From an uncultured Parabacteroides sp. (GTDB lineage Bacteria; Bacteroidota; Bacteroidia; Bacteroidales; Tannerellaceae): DNA of 64,000 nt. Location: assembly GCF_905196875.1 (NCBI RefSeq), contig NZ_CAJJWO010000020.1, positions 13,604 to 77,603 of the forward strand. The letters run 5' to 3'. The notes beneath the pieces were generated by a model that worked only from the letters and a program-made list of their open reading frames with translations, had not been told where the DNA came from and ran no database searches. Positions within the stretch are counted from its first letter, which is position 1; each line of letters opens with the position of its first letter. Made by a program: the position numbers and the translations under genes. Shown piece after piece: positions 8,520 to 17,154 of the stretch.

Positions 8520-9716
8520 ATGTTAACAGGTTTATTATCAATGATAATTACTTTGGTGCAAAGAGATTCGACAAAAGTGGGAATAGTTATTACACTTTGT
8601 TTTTTTATATCTTTTGTTTGCTCTGTATTTATGCTTCCGAGGATAATGATCATATCCAAACGAAAGCGTTTATACGATGATCCGAATGCACGGAAGTGTC
8701 ATTCGGCTGCGATATCACGTTTGGGAGGATTGGTGTTTATACCATCGGTATTGATTGCATTCTCTTTGTCTACCGCATTTCTTTTCATTATCGATATTCC
8801 TTTTGATTCGGATTTTTCAGGTAAAACTTTATTGGAGTTACTGTTTTTATTAGGGGGAAGCCTATTTTTATATTTGGTAGGTGTTAAAGATGATCTGATA
8901 GGGGTTCGTTACCGTAAGAAATTCATAGCTCAATTTTTCGTTGCTACTCTATTTCCATTGGCAGGACTCTATATCAATAACTTGTATGGTCTGTTGGGAT
9001 TGTATGAAATATCAGGGTTGATTGGGGTTCCTTTCACTATTGTATTGGTCGTATTTATTACTAATGCTATTAATCTGATTGACGGGATAGACGGATTAGC
9101 AGGTGGTGAGGCATTAGTTGCTTTTATAACCTTTGGAGTATTATATATTTTGAGAGAACAATGGCTTTATTCCATATTGGCTTTTGCATTTGTCGGTTGT
9201 TTGTTACCCTTCCTTTATTGTAATGTATTCGGGTCAGCTTCCCGTGGCAGTAAATTGTTCATGGGAGATTCCGGTTCCTTGTCTCTGGGATATATGTTAT
9301 CTTTTTTTGCGATAAAGTATGTGATGTATATTCCGGGAGATGGTATGGACGGACAATGCCTTGTCATTCCGTTTTCGCTTTTATTCGTGCCTGTTTTTGA
9401 TGCTTTGCGGGTAATGGTGGTTCGTGCTTTTCAGAATCACCCATTGTTTCTTGCTGATCGCAGTCATATTCATCATAAATGTCTGGATGCCGGTTTTACG
9501 CATTTACAGGCAACTTGTCTATTGATCGGTTATACTGTGATTATGTTTTTTCTAAACCTAGGCTTATTCCGGATATTTAATCTGAATATATTGGTGATCC
9601 TTAATATGTTGGTAGCTATTTTGATAAATTATTTTCTAGGTATCAAGATAAGAGCTATAAGAAAAATTCATGATTTCGATTTTGGTAATATATCCTTTCC
9701 TGAAATAAAAAAATAA
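8520..9716 (+). CDS. WecA/TagO-like undecaprenyl-phosphate sugar-1-phosphate transferase
   Basis: Integral membrane enzyme that moves a HexNAc-1-phosphate (GlcNAc-1-P in studied relatives) onto undecaprenyl phosphate, the first step of repeat-unit assembly. The 398-residue protein has about ten hydrophobic segments and the family motifs VKDDLIG, NLIDGIDGLAG (Mg-binding Asp residues), MGDSGSLSLG, and HIHHKCLDAGF near the end. Start ATG at 8520 follows the IRR by 70 nt; a second ATG at 8541 is possible. It is the first operon gene, so its expression depends directly on the invertible element. The donor sugar cannot be told from sequence. Confidence 0.88.
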   Translation: MLTGLLSMIITLVQRDSTKVGIVITLCFFISFVCSVFMLPRIMIISKRKRLYDDPNARKCHSAAISRLGGLVFIPSVLIAFSLSTAFLFIIDIPFDSDFSGKTLLELLFLLGGSLFLYLVGVKDDLIGVRYRKKFIAQFFVATLFPLAGLYINNLYGLLGLYEISGLIGVPFTIVLVVFITNAINLIDGIDGLAGGEALVAFITFGVLYILREQWLYSILAFAFVGCLLPFLYCNVFGSASRGSKLFMGDSGSLSLGYMLSFFAIKYVMYIPGDGMDGQCLVIPFSLLFVPVFDALRVMVVRAFQNHPLFLADRSHIHHKCLDAGFTHLQATCLLIGYTVIMFFLNLGLFRIFNLNILVILNMLVAILINYFLGIKIRAIRKIHDFDFGNISFPEIKK

Positions 9717-9719
9717 GAG

Positions 9720-10757
9720 GTGATTACGATACTGATTTTATATACGGAATTGATGCCTTATAACATAGCTGTTATAAAAGCATTAGTGAAAAAAGATTGT
9801 CGTGTACATGTCGTATTGTACGACATGAGTAAAAAAACACCTTATTTACCTCCTTCAATGGATAATGTCATTTATTATAAACGTTCTGTATTTTCAAGTG
9901 CAAAACATTTGTTTGGGATAGTGGAAGAGGTGAAACCGGATTTGATATGGACAGCCGGTTGGATAGATCCGTTGTATAATAATGTTTGCAAAATCGTTCG
10001 TCAGAAATTATATCTTCCAGTCGTAGCTGGTAGTGATACACAATGGCATGGAGGAAAACAATGGCTGAATGTTTGGACATCTTGTTTTCGTCAGCGCCTC
10101 TGGTTCAGTCATTTGTTTGTGGCTGGGGAGTGGCAGGTAAAGTATGCACAGAAGTTGGGTTTCGGGCAGGAACAGATACTGATGCATAACCTTTCAGCAG
10201 ATGTTGAACTTTTCAGCCGGATAGATATTGATAATAGGAGAAAGGAATATCCTAAAAGGCTTTTGTATGTCGGTCGTTTTGCATCGGATAAGGGATTGAT
10301 TCATTTACTGAAAGCTTGGCAGACGATATCTGACCGGAAAGGCTGGCAATTAGTATTGGTTGGGAATGGTCCTGAAAAAGAAAAATTATTTGGTTATCCG
10401 GATGTGGAAATCCTGGATTTCATGGAGCAAAAGGACTTACTGAAAGTGATGGAGAGTTCCGGCGCTTTCATTTTACCTTCTGTATTCGAGCCGTGGGCAT
10501 TGGTTTTACATGAAGCTGCTTGTGCCGGTTTACCGATACTAGCATCCAATTGTTGTGGAGCAACAGTTTCGTTTGTGAAGGAAGGGAAAAACGGATATTT
10601 GTTTATTCCTGGTGATATTTATTCGATCCGTCATTCGATAGAGAGATTTATAAACAGAACAGAATCTGATTGGTTATTGATGGGAGTGAGTAGTCGGCAG
10701 CTATCTTTACAGATAACGCCGGAAAGAGTAGTTGATACGTTATTGACTGTTTTATAA
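9720..10757 (+). CDS. Glycosyltransferase, GT4 type
   Basis: A cytoplasmic or membrane-associated GT-B glycosyltransferase of 345 residues that adds one sugar to the lipid-linked repeat unit. The C-terminal donor-binding half has the GT4 pattern: YVGRFASDKGLIHLLKAW, LVGNGPEKEKL, and EPWALVLHEAACAGLPILAS with the paired Glu residues of the E-x7-E motif. The start is GTG at 9720, 3 nt after the preceding stop; this gives the expected first beta strand (ITILILYTELMPY). Donor and acceptor are unknown. Confidence 0.85.
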   Translation: MITILILYTELMPYNIAVIKALVKKDCRVHVVLYDMSKKTPYLPPSMDNVIYYKRSVFSSAKHLFGIVEEVKPDLIWTAGWIDPLYNNVCKIVRQKLYLPVVAGSDTQWHGGKQWLNVWTSCFRQRLWFSHLFVAGEWQVKYAQKLGFGQEQILMHNLSADVELFSRIDIDNRRKEYPKRLLYVGRFASDKGLIHLLKAWQTISDRKGWQLVLVGNGPEKEKLFGYPDVEILDFMEQKDLLKVMESSGAFILPSVFEPWALVLHEAACAGLPILASNCCGATVSFVKEGKNGYLFIPGDIYSIRHSIERFINRTESDWLLMGVSSRQLSLQITPERVVDTLLTVL

Positions 10758-10762
10758 TAGAT

Positions 10763-11938
10763 ATGGAGATATTGTTATTCTGGGGCCTTTTTATTGTTTC
10801 TTTGTCTAAAGCAATTCCTCTGTTACCCTCTGTTCCGGAAGTTTTTTACTATGGGAGTTTTTTGATTTGTTTTGTTTGGCTAATATTCATAGGAGGAATA
10901 AAGGTTTCCTGGAAATATATGTTTTTTTTATCGGCTATTCTTTTTTCGGTTTGGCTGAATGATATACCTGCTTTGTTCAGGGTCTGGTTTCGGGTGGTGG
11001 CCTTTTTTAGTCTGGTTTTTATGATTGGTCCGTTTTTTATAAACGACTGTCTGATTCGTATGCGCAGACTTTTATTTGTCCGCTCTTTACTGGTTCTCCG
11101 TTGGGTGGTGCTGTTTTCTTTTCTTTTGAAGTTTATCATCCCTGATATGATGATGGGGAGATCTGGATTTAACGGGTTGACCAATCATTCAATGTTGTTG
11201 TCTCCTTTGGCTGGAATTTGTGTACTCTATGGTATTTACCGTTTTTATTTGTCAGAGTCGAGATTAGGACGATATAAGGAAATGATATATATCAGTATTT
11301 CTTTTTTTGTGTTGATACTTGCTGGTTCACGTGGTGCTTTAGTTGCAACTTTGGTTGGGCTTATTTTCTTTTATGTACGTTTGTATAAGAACCAGATAGG
11401 GCAACTGGCCAAAATAATATTGTTTTTTTCTTTATTACTCATATCGACATATTCAATCTGGTGGCCTTATACTGAAAGGATAAGGGAGAAGATGGATTCG
11501 AGTGAGAATGTGGGTAGCCTGACATCCAGCCGTGATAGGTTATGGGAAGATAGGATTAAAGAATTTAAGGCTTTTCCTGTTTTTGGTGTCGGGTTTGCCA
11601 GTTATAATCTTAATTATATACAGAGTGAACATTCCATTAATCGACAGAGCGGAACCGTAGAGCCGGGTAGCAGTTGGCTCTTTTTGCTCTCGTCACTTGG
11701 ATTATATGGATTTCTATTATTCTTATTGCCTGTATTATATTTATTATATATGCTTTATAAGAATTCCGGAACCGGTTTGAATGGGGGGCTGGTTGGCTCC
11801 ATCATGACCTTGTTCAGTGTTCATATGTTGGTGGAAGGTTTTGTCGTAGCTTCCGGATCTTATCTTTGTTTCTTTTTATGGCTTTCTTTATCGGAAGGCG
11901 ATCAAATTCTACAAAATAGTAATAACAAGTTTTTATAA
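10763..11938 (+). CDS. O-antigen polymerase/ligase-like membrane protein (Wzy candidate)
   Basis: A 391-residue protein with about ten to eleven membrane segments. It shows the Wzy/WaaL family pattern: a hydrophobic core with LAGSRGALVATLVGL, a large periplasmic loop (about 235-300) containing SSRDRLWEDRIKEFKAFPVFGVGF and a conserved His/Glu region, and further membrane segments at the end. In a Wza/Wzc operon such a protein most likely polymerises repeat units in the periplasm. WaaL-type ligase function cannot be excluded from sequence, because the two share the domain. It starts 5 nt after the previous stop and ends 2 nt before the ABC flippase gene. Confidence 0.78.
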   Translation: MEILLFWGLFIVSLSKAIPLLPSVPEVFYYGSFLICFVWLIFIGGIKVSWKYMFFLSAILFSVWLNDIPALFRVWFRVVAFFSLVFMIGPFFINDCLIRMRRLLFVRSLLVLRWVVLFSFLLKFIIPDMMMGRSGFNGLTNHSMLLSPLAGICVLYGIYRFYLSESRLGRYKEMIYISISFFVLILAGSRGALVATLVGLIFFYVRLYKNQIGQLAKIILFFSLLLISTYSIWWPYTERIREKMDSSENVGSLTSSRDRLWEDRIKEFKAFPVFGVGFASYNLNYIQSEHSINRQSGTVEPGSSWLFLLSSLGLYGFLLFLLPVLYLLYMLYKNSGTGLNGGLVGSIMTLFSVHMLVEGFVVASGSYLCFFLWLSLSEGDQILQNSNNKFL

Positions 11939-11940
11939 GT

Positions 11941-13677
11941 ATGATTCCAATAATACCGTCGATTGTATCCCGGTTGTATTTAATATTGCCTCGCCAATAC
12001 CGTTTACGTATCTGGATAACAGGCTTGACCATTTTTATTATGTCCGTTTTTGATTTGGTAGGGATAGGCGTTTTGGTACCTGTGCTACTTCTCGTTTTGA
12101 ATGAAGACACAGTGACTGAAAATCGATATATGTCTGAATTGTTCCATAGGTGCGGATTTAATGATTTTTTCTCATTCATGCTTTTTATTTGCGGAGTTAT
12201 CCTGTTGTTTTCCATCGGACGTATAGTGATTTGTACATGGTTACAGTATAAGCAAAATAAACGGTTGTTCACTATTTCCAGTTATTTATCTTTGCGCTTA
12301 TATCGTTATTATTATTCAAAAGGTTTCCTGTATATCAAGCAACATAATAGTCATCAGCTGATCAATCGGGTCAATGGGGTTTCCCAAAGTCTGATCCAGG
12401 GATATCTGGTTCCTTACACCCAGTTGATTTGCGAGTGTGTCGTGATGATTTCCATTCTAATAGGATTGGTCTGGTTTGATGTATATGTATTTCTGTTGGT
12501 TTTGATGACGTTTGTTCCGATCACATTGATCTATTATCGTTTCTCACGGAAGCGTATGATGAGATATGGTACAATGTTGTTCCAGTTAATCCCTTTAAAA
12601 AATAAGATACTGCAACAAACTTTTGTCGGCTATACAGATATGGAGATGAGCAATTCGTTTCCTGAAAGCGTTGACAATTTCGATGAATTGATGGAAAGAC
12701 AGAACCAGATCAATGTAAAAACTTTGCTACTTAGCGGTTCTATACAGAAAGCATTGGAAATAGCGATCGTCTGTTCACTGGTAGTGCTTATTATGGCTAC
12801 TCAATTATTTCGATTACCGTCTCTGGGACTGATCATCGGTTTGTTTGCAATTGCTGTTTATCGGGTTCTTCCCGGCTTGGTACGTAGTACGAGTTTTGTA
12901 TTTCAGATGAAAGCAAACTCGTATTCTGCCGATTTGTTGATGGATTTGGATGCCGAACAGGCGGAAGCTGAAGTCTTGGAACAAGAACCGATTGATTTCA
13001 AACACACTATATCGATCCGTTCTATCAGTTTTTCATATGATAAAAAGGTTCAGGTATTAAACAATGTTTCCCTGGTCATTCATAAAGGAGATATTCTCGG
13101 TTTTCGTGGTGAGTCAGGCTCAGGAAAATCTACATTGTTTCATTTGTTACTGGGATTTATTCAGCCGGATTCGGGTGGAATCTATATTGATGACGTTTTA
13201 CTCTCACCGGAGAGGATGTCCGCGTGGCGAAGTAAGATCGGTTATGTATCGCAGCAACTATTTATGATAGAGGGAACCCTGCTTGATAATATAGTAATGA
13301 GCTTAGGTAAAGAGAAGGTTGACAGAATACGGATCGATCAGATTGTCCGACAGGCTTGTTTGGATAGTTTTATCAAAACATTACCTCAAGGAGTTGATAC
13401 TCCGGTAGGGGAGGCTGGATGTCTTCTTTCCGGAGGTCAACGTCAGAGACTCGGCATTGCACGTGCTTTATATAAACAAGCCGAGATCCTGATGTTTGAT
13501 GAAGCGACCTCTTCTCTCGATGAAGCGACCGAGCATTCCATAAACGAAGCTATTGTCCATCTGCTGAAAGAGTGTCCGGGGATGACGTTACTGGTTATTT
13601 CGCATCGTCCGGAATCGCTGGCTGTATGTCGTAAAATAATAGATATTAATGATTTGAATAATAAAGAATATTCCTGA
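11941..13677 (+). CDS. ABC exporter, PglK/MsbA-like lipid-oligosaccharide flippase candidate
   Basis: A 578-residue half-transporter with an N-terminal six-helix membrane domain (about 20-320) fused to an ATPase domain (about 345-575). The ATPase has Walker A GESGSGKST, Q-loop in YVSQQLF, signature LLSGGQRQRLGIARAL, Walker B ILMFDEATSSLDE and H-loop LVISHRPES, so it looks active. In Campylobacter, PglK with this layout flips lipid-linked oligosaccharide. No Wzx-like gene was recognised in the operon, so this transporter is the best candidate for flipping the repeat unit. MsbA-like lipid export or another substrate is an alternative. Its start lies 2 nt after the polymerase gene. Confidence 0.82.
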   Translation: MIPIIPSIVSRLYLILPRQYRLRIWITGLTIFIMSVFDLVGIGVLVPVLLLVLNEDTVTENRYMSELFHRCGFNDFFSFMLFICGVILLFSIGRIVICTWLQYKQNKRLFTISSYLSLRLYRYYYSKGFLYIKQHNSHQLINRVNGVSQSLIQGYLVPYTQLICECVVMISILIGLVWFDVYVFLLVLMTFVPITLIYYRFSRKRMMRYGTMLFQLIPLKNKILQQTFVGYTDMEMSNSFPESVDNFDELMERQNQINVKTLLLSGSIQKALEIAIVCSLVVLIMATQLFRLPSLGLIIGLFAIAVYRVLPGLVRSTSFVFQMKANSYSADLLMDLDAEQAEAEVLEQEPIDFKHTISIRSISFSYDKKVQVLNNVSLVIHKGDILGFRGESGSGKSTLFHLLLGFIQPDSGGIYIDDVLLSPERMSAWRSKIGYVSQQLFMIEGTLLDNIVMSLGKEKVDRIRIDQIVRQACLDSFIKTLPQGVDTPVGEAGCLLSGGQRQRLGIARALYKQAEILMFDEATSSLDEATEHSINEAIVHLLKECPGMTLLVISHRPESLAVCRKIIDINDLNNKEYS

Positions 13678-13707
13678 AAGAATCAAGTGGTTTAGAAATA
13701 TAAAGTT

Positions 13708-14610
13708 ATGATTTATTCCTATTTAGAAGGTAGATTGGGAAATATCCTGTTTGAAATTGCAGCAGGTGCGTCTTTGGCAAAAAAGATGAGTGTTCCGTTT
13801 AAAGCTTTACTTTGTTCTCCCGACATTTTCGGTGAACCTGATAATTGTTCTATATCGGAATATGTGAAACCTTTTCAGAAATCGATATTGCGTAATATCG
13901 ATTTTTCGAACCAGTATCCGGAAAACTTGAAAGTTTATCAGGAACCTGATTTTCCTTATCGAATTCTTCCCAGGGAAAAAGATCTTTTGTTGAAGGGATA
14001 CTTTCAGTCGGAAAGATATTTTGATGAAGAAGTCGTTCGGGATTTGTTTCATATAGATACTGAAACATTTTCTTATATAAGAGAAAAATATGGCCATTTA
14101 CTTGATATGAATGCGGTGTCTATTCTGGTTCGCCGTGGAGATTATTTGAAATTACAATTCAAACATCCGGTATGTCGGATGAGCTATTACAGGAAAGCGA
14201 TGGCTGCTTTTGCTTCTGATACGGTGTTCCTTGTTATCAGTGATGATATTGAGTGGTGTAAGAAGCATTTTAGAGGAGATAATTTCTTTTTTGTAGATGA
14301 TGAACCTCCTCTTGTTGACTTATATCTTCAGTCTTTGTGTGTACACAATATAATAAGTAATTCTTCTTTTGGCTGGTGGGGAGCATGGCTTAATCCGAAT
14401 CCCCAAAAGAGGATTATTTGTCCTACTCCATGGTTTGCACCTTCAGGAAAAGAAAAAGATACCAGAGATTTATGTCCCATGAGATGGAGGAAAGAACCGA
14501 TAGCAGGAACTTTTGAATTGTATTTCAGAACTTATTACTCATTAGCTGTAATAAGTATAAAGATAGCATTGCATAGAATTGTGACAAATATAAAGAAGTC
14601 TTTCTCTTAG
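13708..14610 (+). CDS. Alpha-1,2-fucosyltransferase-like glycosyltransferase (GT11)
   Basis: A 300-residue enzyme with GT11 hallmarks: the N-terminal GRLGNILFEIAAG, the donor-binding VSILVRRGDYLK and the C-terminal NSSFGWWGAWLNPNPQK. GT11 members use GDP-fucose, mostly forming alpha-1,2 links. GDP-fucose could come from the gmd and fcl genes at 57669-59907, which lie outside the switchable operon. Motif conservation is good but the exact linkage cannot be read from sequence. A 30-nt gap separates it from the ABC gene. Confidence 0.82.
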   Translation: MIYSYLEGRLGNILFEIAAGASLAKKMSVPFKALLCSPDIFGEPDNCSISEYVKPFQKSILRNIDFSNQYPENLKVYQEPDFPYRILPREKDLLLKGYFQSERYFDEEVVRDLFHIDTETFSYIREKYGHLLDMNAVSILVRRGDYLKLQFKHPVCRMSYYRKAMAAFASDTVFLVISDDIEWCKKHFRGDNFFFVDDEPPLVDLYLQSLCVHNIISNSSFGWWGAWLNPNPQKRIICPTPWFAPSGKEKDTRDLCPMRWRKEPIAGTFELYFRTYYSLAVISIKIALHRIVTNIKKSFS

Positions 14611-14648
14611 TATTATCAAATAGCAGCATATATTAAAATAAAATAGAA

Positions 14649-15329
14649 ATGAAGAAATATGATTTCTTAAGAAAGTTTTTGATTGCCCGTAATGCTAAAA
14701 AGCAAGCTCCTATATATATGGCGCGTAAAGATGTACTTCATTGTTTGCATTTAGGATGTGGCAGCAATTTGTTACCAGGCTGGTTGAATACAGATATTCT
14801 TGTTCCTGTAAAAGGAGAAAAGATCTATTTGGATGCAACTAAACCTTATCCGTTTGCAGATAAAAGTTTCGACTATATTTTTTCAGAGCATTTGTTCGAA
14901 CATCTTTCGTTGCAAAATGCCGTGTATATGTTGTCGGAATGTAAAAGAGTACTGAAAGATAATGGAACGATCAGAATCACCTTACCGGATATGACCTTTT
15001 TGTTGGATATGTATTTGCATCCGGAGAAATACCGGGAATATCTGAAGTTTTGTACGAAACGTTTCTTGCCGGAGGTGGAAGAATTATTCCCTGGCGAGTA
15101 TCCGGAAGTGCTGGTGATAAATAACTTTTACCGGGATTGGGGGCATCAGGTGATCTACGACTTTAAGACATTGGAAATGCTGTTACGTAAGTGTGGCTAT
15201 AGGAATATAAAACGATGTAAGGTAGGTGTCAGTGATCATACTGTCCTTCAAGGTATAGAAAGACATGATGACGTAAATTTCCCAGGGCTTACCGAAATCG
15301 AGTCTATGGTCATCGAAGCCTCTTATTAA
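14649..15329 (+). CDS. SAM-dependent methyltransferase
   Basis: A 226-residue class I methyltransferase of the type often found in polysaccharide loci. Motif I reads LHLGCGSNLLPGWLNTDI, with the Gly-rich SAM loop and the acidic residue at the end of the next strand. The post-I region FDYIFSEHLFEHLS and ECKRVLKDNGTIRITLPD follow in the usual order. It probably methylates a sugar or lipid-linked intermediate; the acceptor is unknown. It lies 38 nt after the GT11 gene and 14 nt before an acyltransferase gene. Confidence 0.8.
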   Translation: MKKYDFLRKFLIARNAKKQAPIYMARKDVLHCLHLGCGSNLLPGWLNTDILVPVKGEKIYLDATKPYPFADKSFDYIFSEHLFEHLSLQNAVYMLSECKRVLKDNGTIRITLPDMTFLLDMYLHPEKYREYLKFCTKRFLPEVEELFPGEYPEVLVINNFYRDWGHQVIYDFKTLEMLLRKCGYRNIKRCKVGVSDHTVLQGIERHDDVNFPGLTEIESMVIEASY

Positions 15330-15343
15330 CAACTAAAATTTGA

Positions 15344-15994
15344 ATGCAAAACATTATGCAGAAATTATTATCAGGAACTGTTCTTGCCCTAAGAAAGATC
15401 AGTTCTTGTTGGACCTTTCTCGTGACTTACAATATATGGCTTTATCTAAAATCCCATGGAAAGATACGATTACTAAAAAGATCGTCTTTGAGAATCAATA
15501 ACAACGGTTGTCTTTCTGTGGAAGGACGATTATCCGGTTTTCCTATCTTGTATAAGCCGAGTACGATCATGGTAGAAGGAGGAAACCTGATCGTCAAAAA
15601 GAAACTTTTACTGCTCGATGATGTGACGATCTGGGTTCATAGAGGCGCCAACCTGATAATAGGCGATTGTACTATAAATAACAATACTTATGTAGAATGT
15701 GAATCAAGTATCACGATAGGGAATAATGTCGGATTCGGCCGTAATGTGACTATCCGTGATTCGGATGGCCATGATCATGGGGATACATTCGGTGACAGGC
15801 AAAGATGTCGGCCGTTAGTGATCGAGGATTCTGTTTGGATCGGTTCCTATGCGATGATACTACGAGGAATACACATCGGTGAAAGTGCGATCATTGCAGC
15901 TGGTGCTGTCGTCACGAAAGATGTTCCGGCGAGATGTATGGTTGCCGGTGTACCTGCAAAGATCATAAAAGAGAATGTTTATTGGAAGTGGTGA
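15344..15994 (+). CDS. Hexapeptide-repeat O-acyltransferase (first of a related pair)
   Basis: A 216-residue left-handed beta-helix acyltransferase, probably adding acetyl to a sugar hydroxyl from acetyl-CoA. The repeats run from about residue 90 (GDCTINNN, GNNVGFGRN), reach the catalytic loop IRDSDGHDHG and continue through VWIGSYAMILRGIHIGESAIIAAGAVVTKDVPA to VAGVPAKII. It resembles the gene at 17155 in the loop and in the C-terminal ending (NVYWKW against NVSWEF), so the two look like duplicates. Its end overlaps the longest form of the next gene, but that gene probably starts after it. Confidence 0.82.
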   Translation: MQNIMQKLLSGTVLALRKISSCWTFLVTYNIWLYLKSHGKIRLLKRSSLRINNNGCLSVEGRLSGFPILYKPSTIMVEGGNLIVKKKLLLLDDVTIWVHRGANLIIGDCTINNNTYVECESSITIGNNVGFGRNVTIRDSDGHDHGDTFGDRQRCRPLVIEDSVWIGSYAMILRGIHIGESAIIAAGAVVTKDVPARCMVAGVPAKIIKENVYWKW

Positions 15995-16004
15995 TCCTAA
16001 ACCT

Positions 16005-17135
16005 ATGAATATAGTATATGTAATAAACTCCATGAGTAAGTCGAGTGGAGGACCTGCCTGTACGACTTTGTTGACATTGCAGGGGATGAGGAGTCTGGGG
16101 ATAGATGTTAAGGTATTAACTAACGAAGTTCGGTCGGGAGAGGAACCGGTTTCAAAAGAATCTTTTATTCATTATGTAAAGCTTCCTTATTTTTACAACA
16201 GGCGCTTTGGATACTCTTCTGCATTTGCTAAAGCTCTGAAAGAAATTTCGAAGGCTGATATTTATCATATTCAGGGAATATGGCAATACCAGGGGTATAT
16301 AACTGCCAAGTTTGCTTTAGAAAAGCATAATCCGTATGTGGTTACCTTACATGGAGCATTGCATCCGGAAGCTTTACGTTATTCCTCTTTGATAAAAAAA
16401 ACAGCATTGTCTTTTTTTCAACGTAAGCAATTACAAGGAGCTGCCTGTGTGCATGTTACTTGCATGGAGGAAATGGAACATTACCGTTCATTAGGTTTTA
16501 CCAATCCGGTTGCTGTAATACCAAATCCGATAGAATGTGGTGAGCCTGTCGAATCCTTTTTTGAAGATGATGTAAAAAGAGTCGGTTATTTGGGACGTAT
16601 TCAACCGTATAAGCGAGTAGACCGGCTGATTGAAATATGGAAGAAGTTGAATGAACCGGGAGAGTTGATCATTATGGGGGATGGAGATTCGAAGTATGTT
16701 TCAGAGATCCGTGCGAAAGCGAGTGAATTGGAATTGAATAAAGTACGTTTCACAGGTTGGGTAAGTGGTATTGAAAAACAACGTTTTTTGGCATCGTTAA
16801 CTTGCCTCGTAGTACCAAGTGATTTCGAAAATTTCGGAGTGATCATTCCCGAAGCCTTACTGCAATATGTACCTGTTATCGCATCAACAGCAGCTCCCTG
16901 GGAAGATCTCAACAGCTATAAATGTGGCTGGTGGGTCGATAACGATTCGGAGACATTGACAAATATCCTTCGGGAAGCCTTATTGTTAGATAAAGAAACT
17001 TTATACAATATGGGTAAACGGGGACGACAATTAGTACTTGATAAATATGCAGTAAGTGTTGTCTCAGAACAGATGAGTCAATTGTATAATTGGCTGAGCG
17101 GTAATTCGGGGAAACCGGATTTTGTGTTTGAATAA
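16005..17135 (+). CDS. Glycosyltransferase, GT4 type
   Basis: A GT-B glycosyltransferase of 376 residues. The N-terminal domain begins MNIVYVINSMSKSSGGPA, the glycine-containing loop typical of GT4 enzymes. The C-terminal half has YLGRIQPYKRVDRLIEIW, IMGDGDSKYV and SDFENFGVIIPEALLQYVPVIAS with the E-x7-E pair. The start is placed at ATG 16005 rather than 15975 because this gives the standard first beta strand and avoids overlap with the acyltransferase. Donor and acceptor are unknown. Confidence 0.85.
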   Translation: MNIVYVINSMSKSSGGPACTTLLTLQGMRSLGIDVKVLTNEVRSGEEPVSKESFIHYVKLPYFYNRRFGYSSAFAKALKEISKADIYHIQGIWQYQGYITAKFALEKHNPYVVTLHGALHPEALRYSSLIKKTALSFFQRKQLQGAACVHVTCMEEMEHYRSLGFTNPVAVIPNPIECGEPVESFFEDDVKRVGYLGRIQPYKRVDRLIEIWKKLNEPGELIIMGDGDSKYVSEIRAKASELELNKVRFTGWVSGIEKQRFLASLTCLVVPSDFENFGVIIPEALLQYVPVIASTAAPWEDLNSYKCGWWVDNDSETLTNILREALLLDKETLYNMGKRGRQLVLDKYAVSVVSEQMSQLYNWLSGNSGKPDFVFE

Positions 17136-17154
17136 TAAAATAACATACTGAAAA

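Noticed and set aside
8459..8680. A 73-codon ORF starting just after the right inverted repeat
   Set aside because: It overlaps the well-supported WecA-like gene in another frame, and its product shows no recognisable domain.
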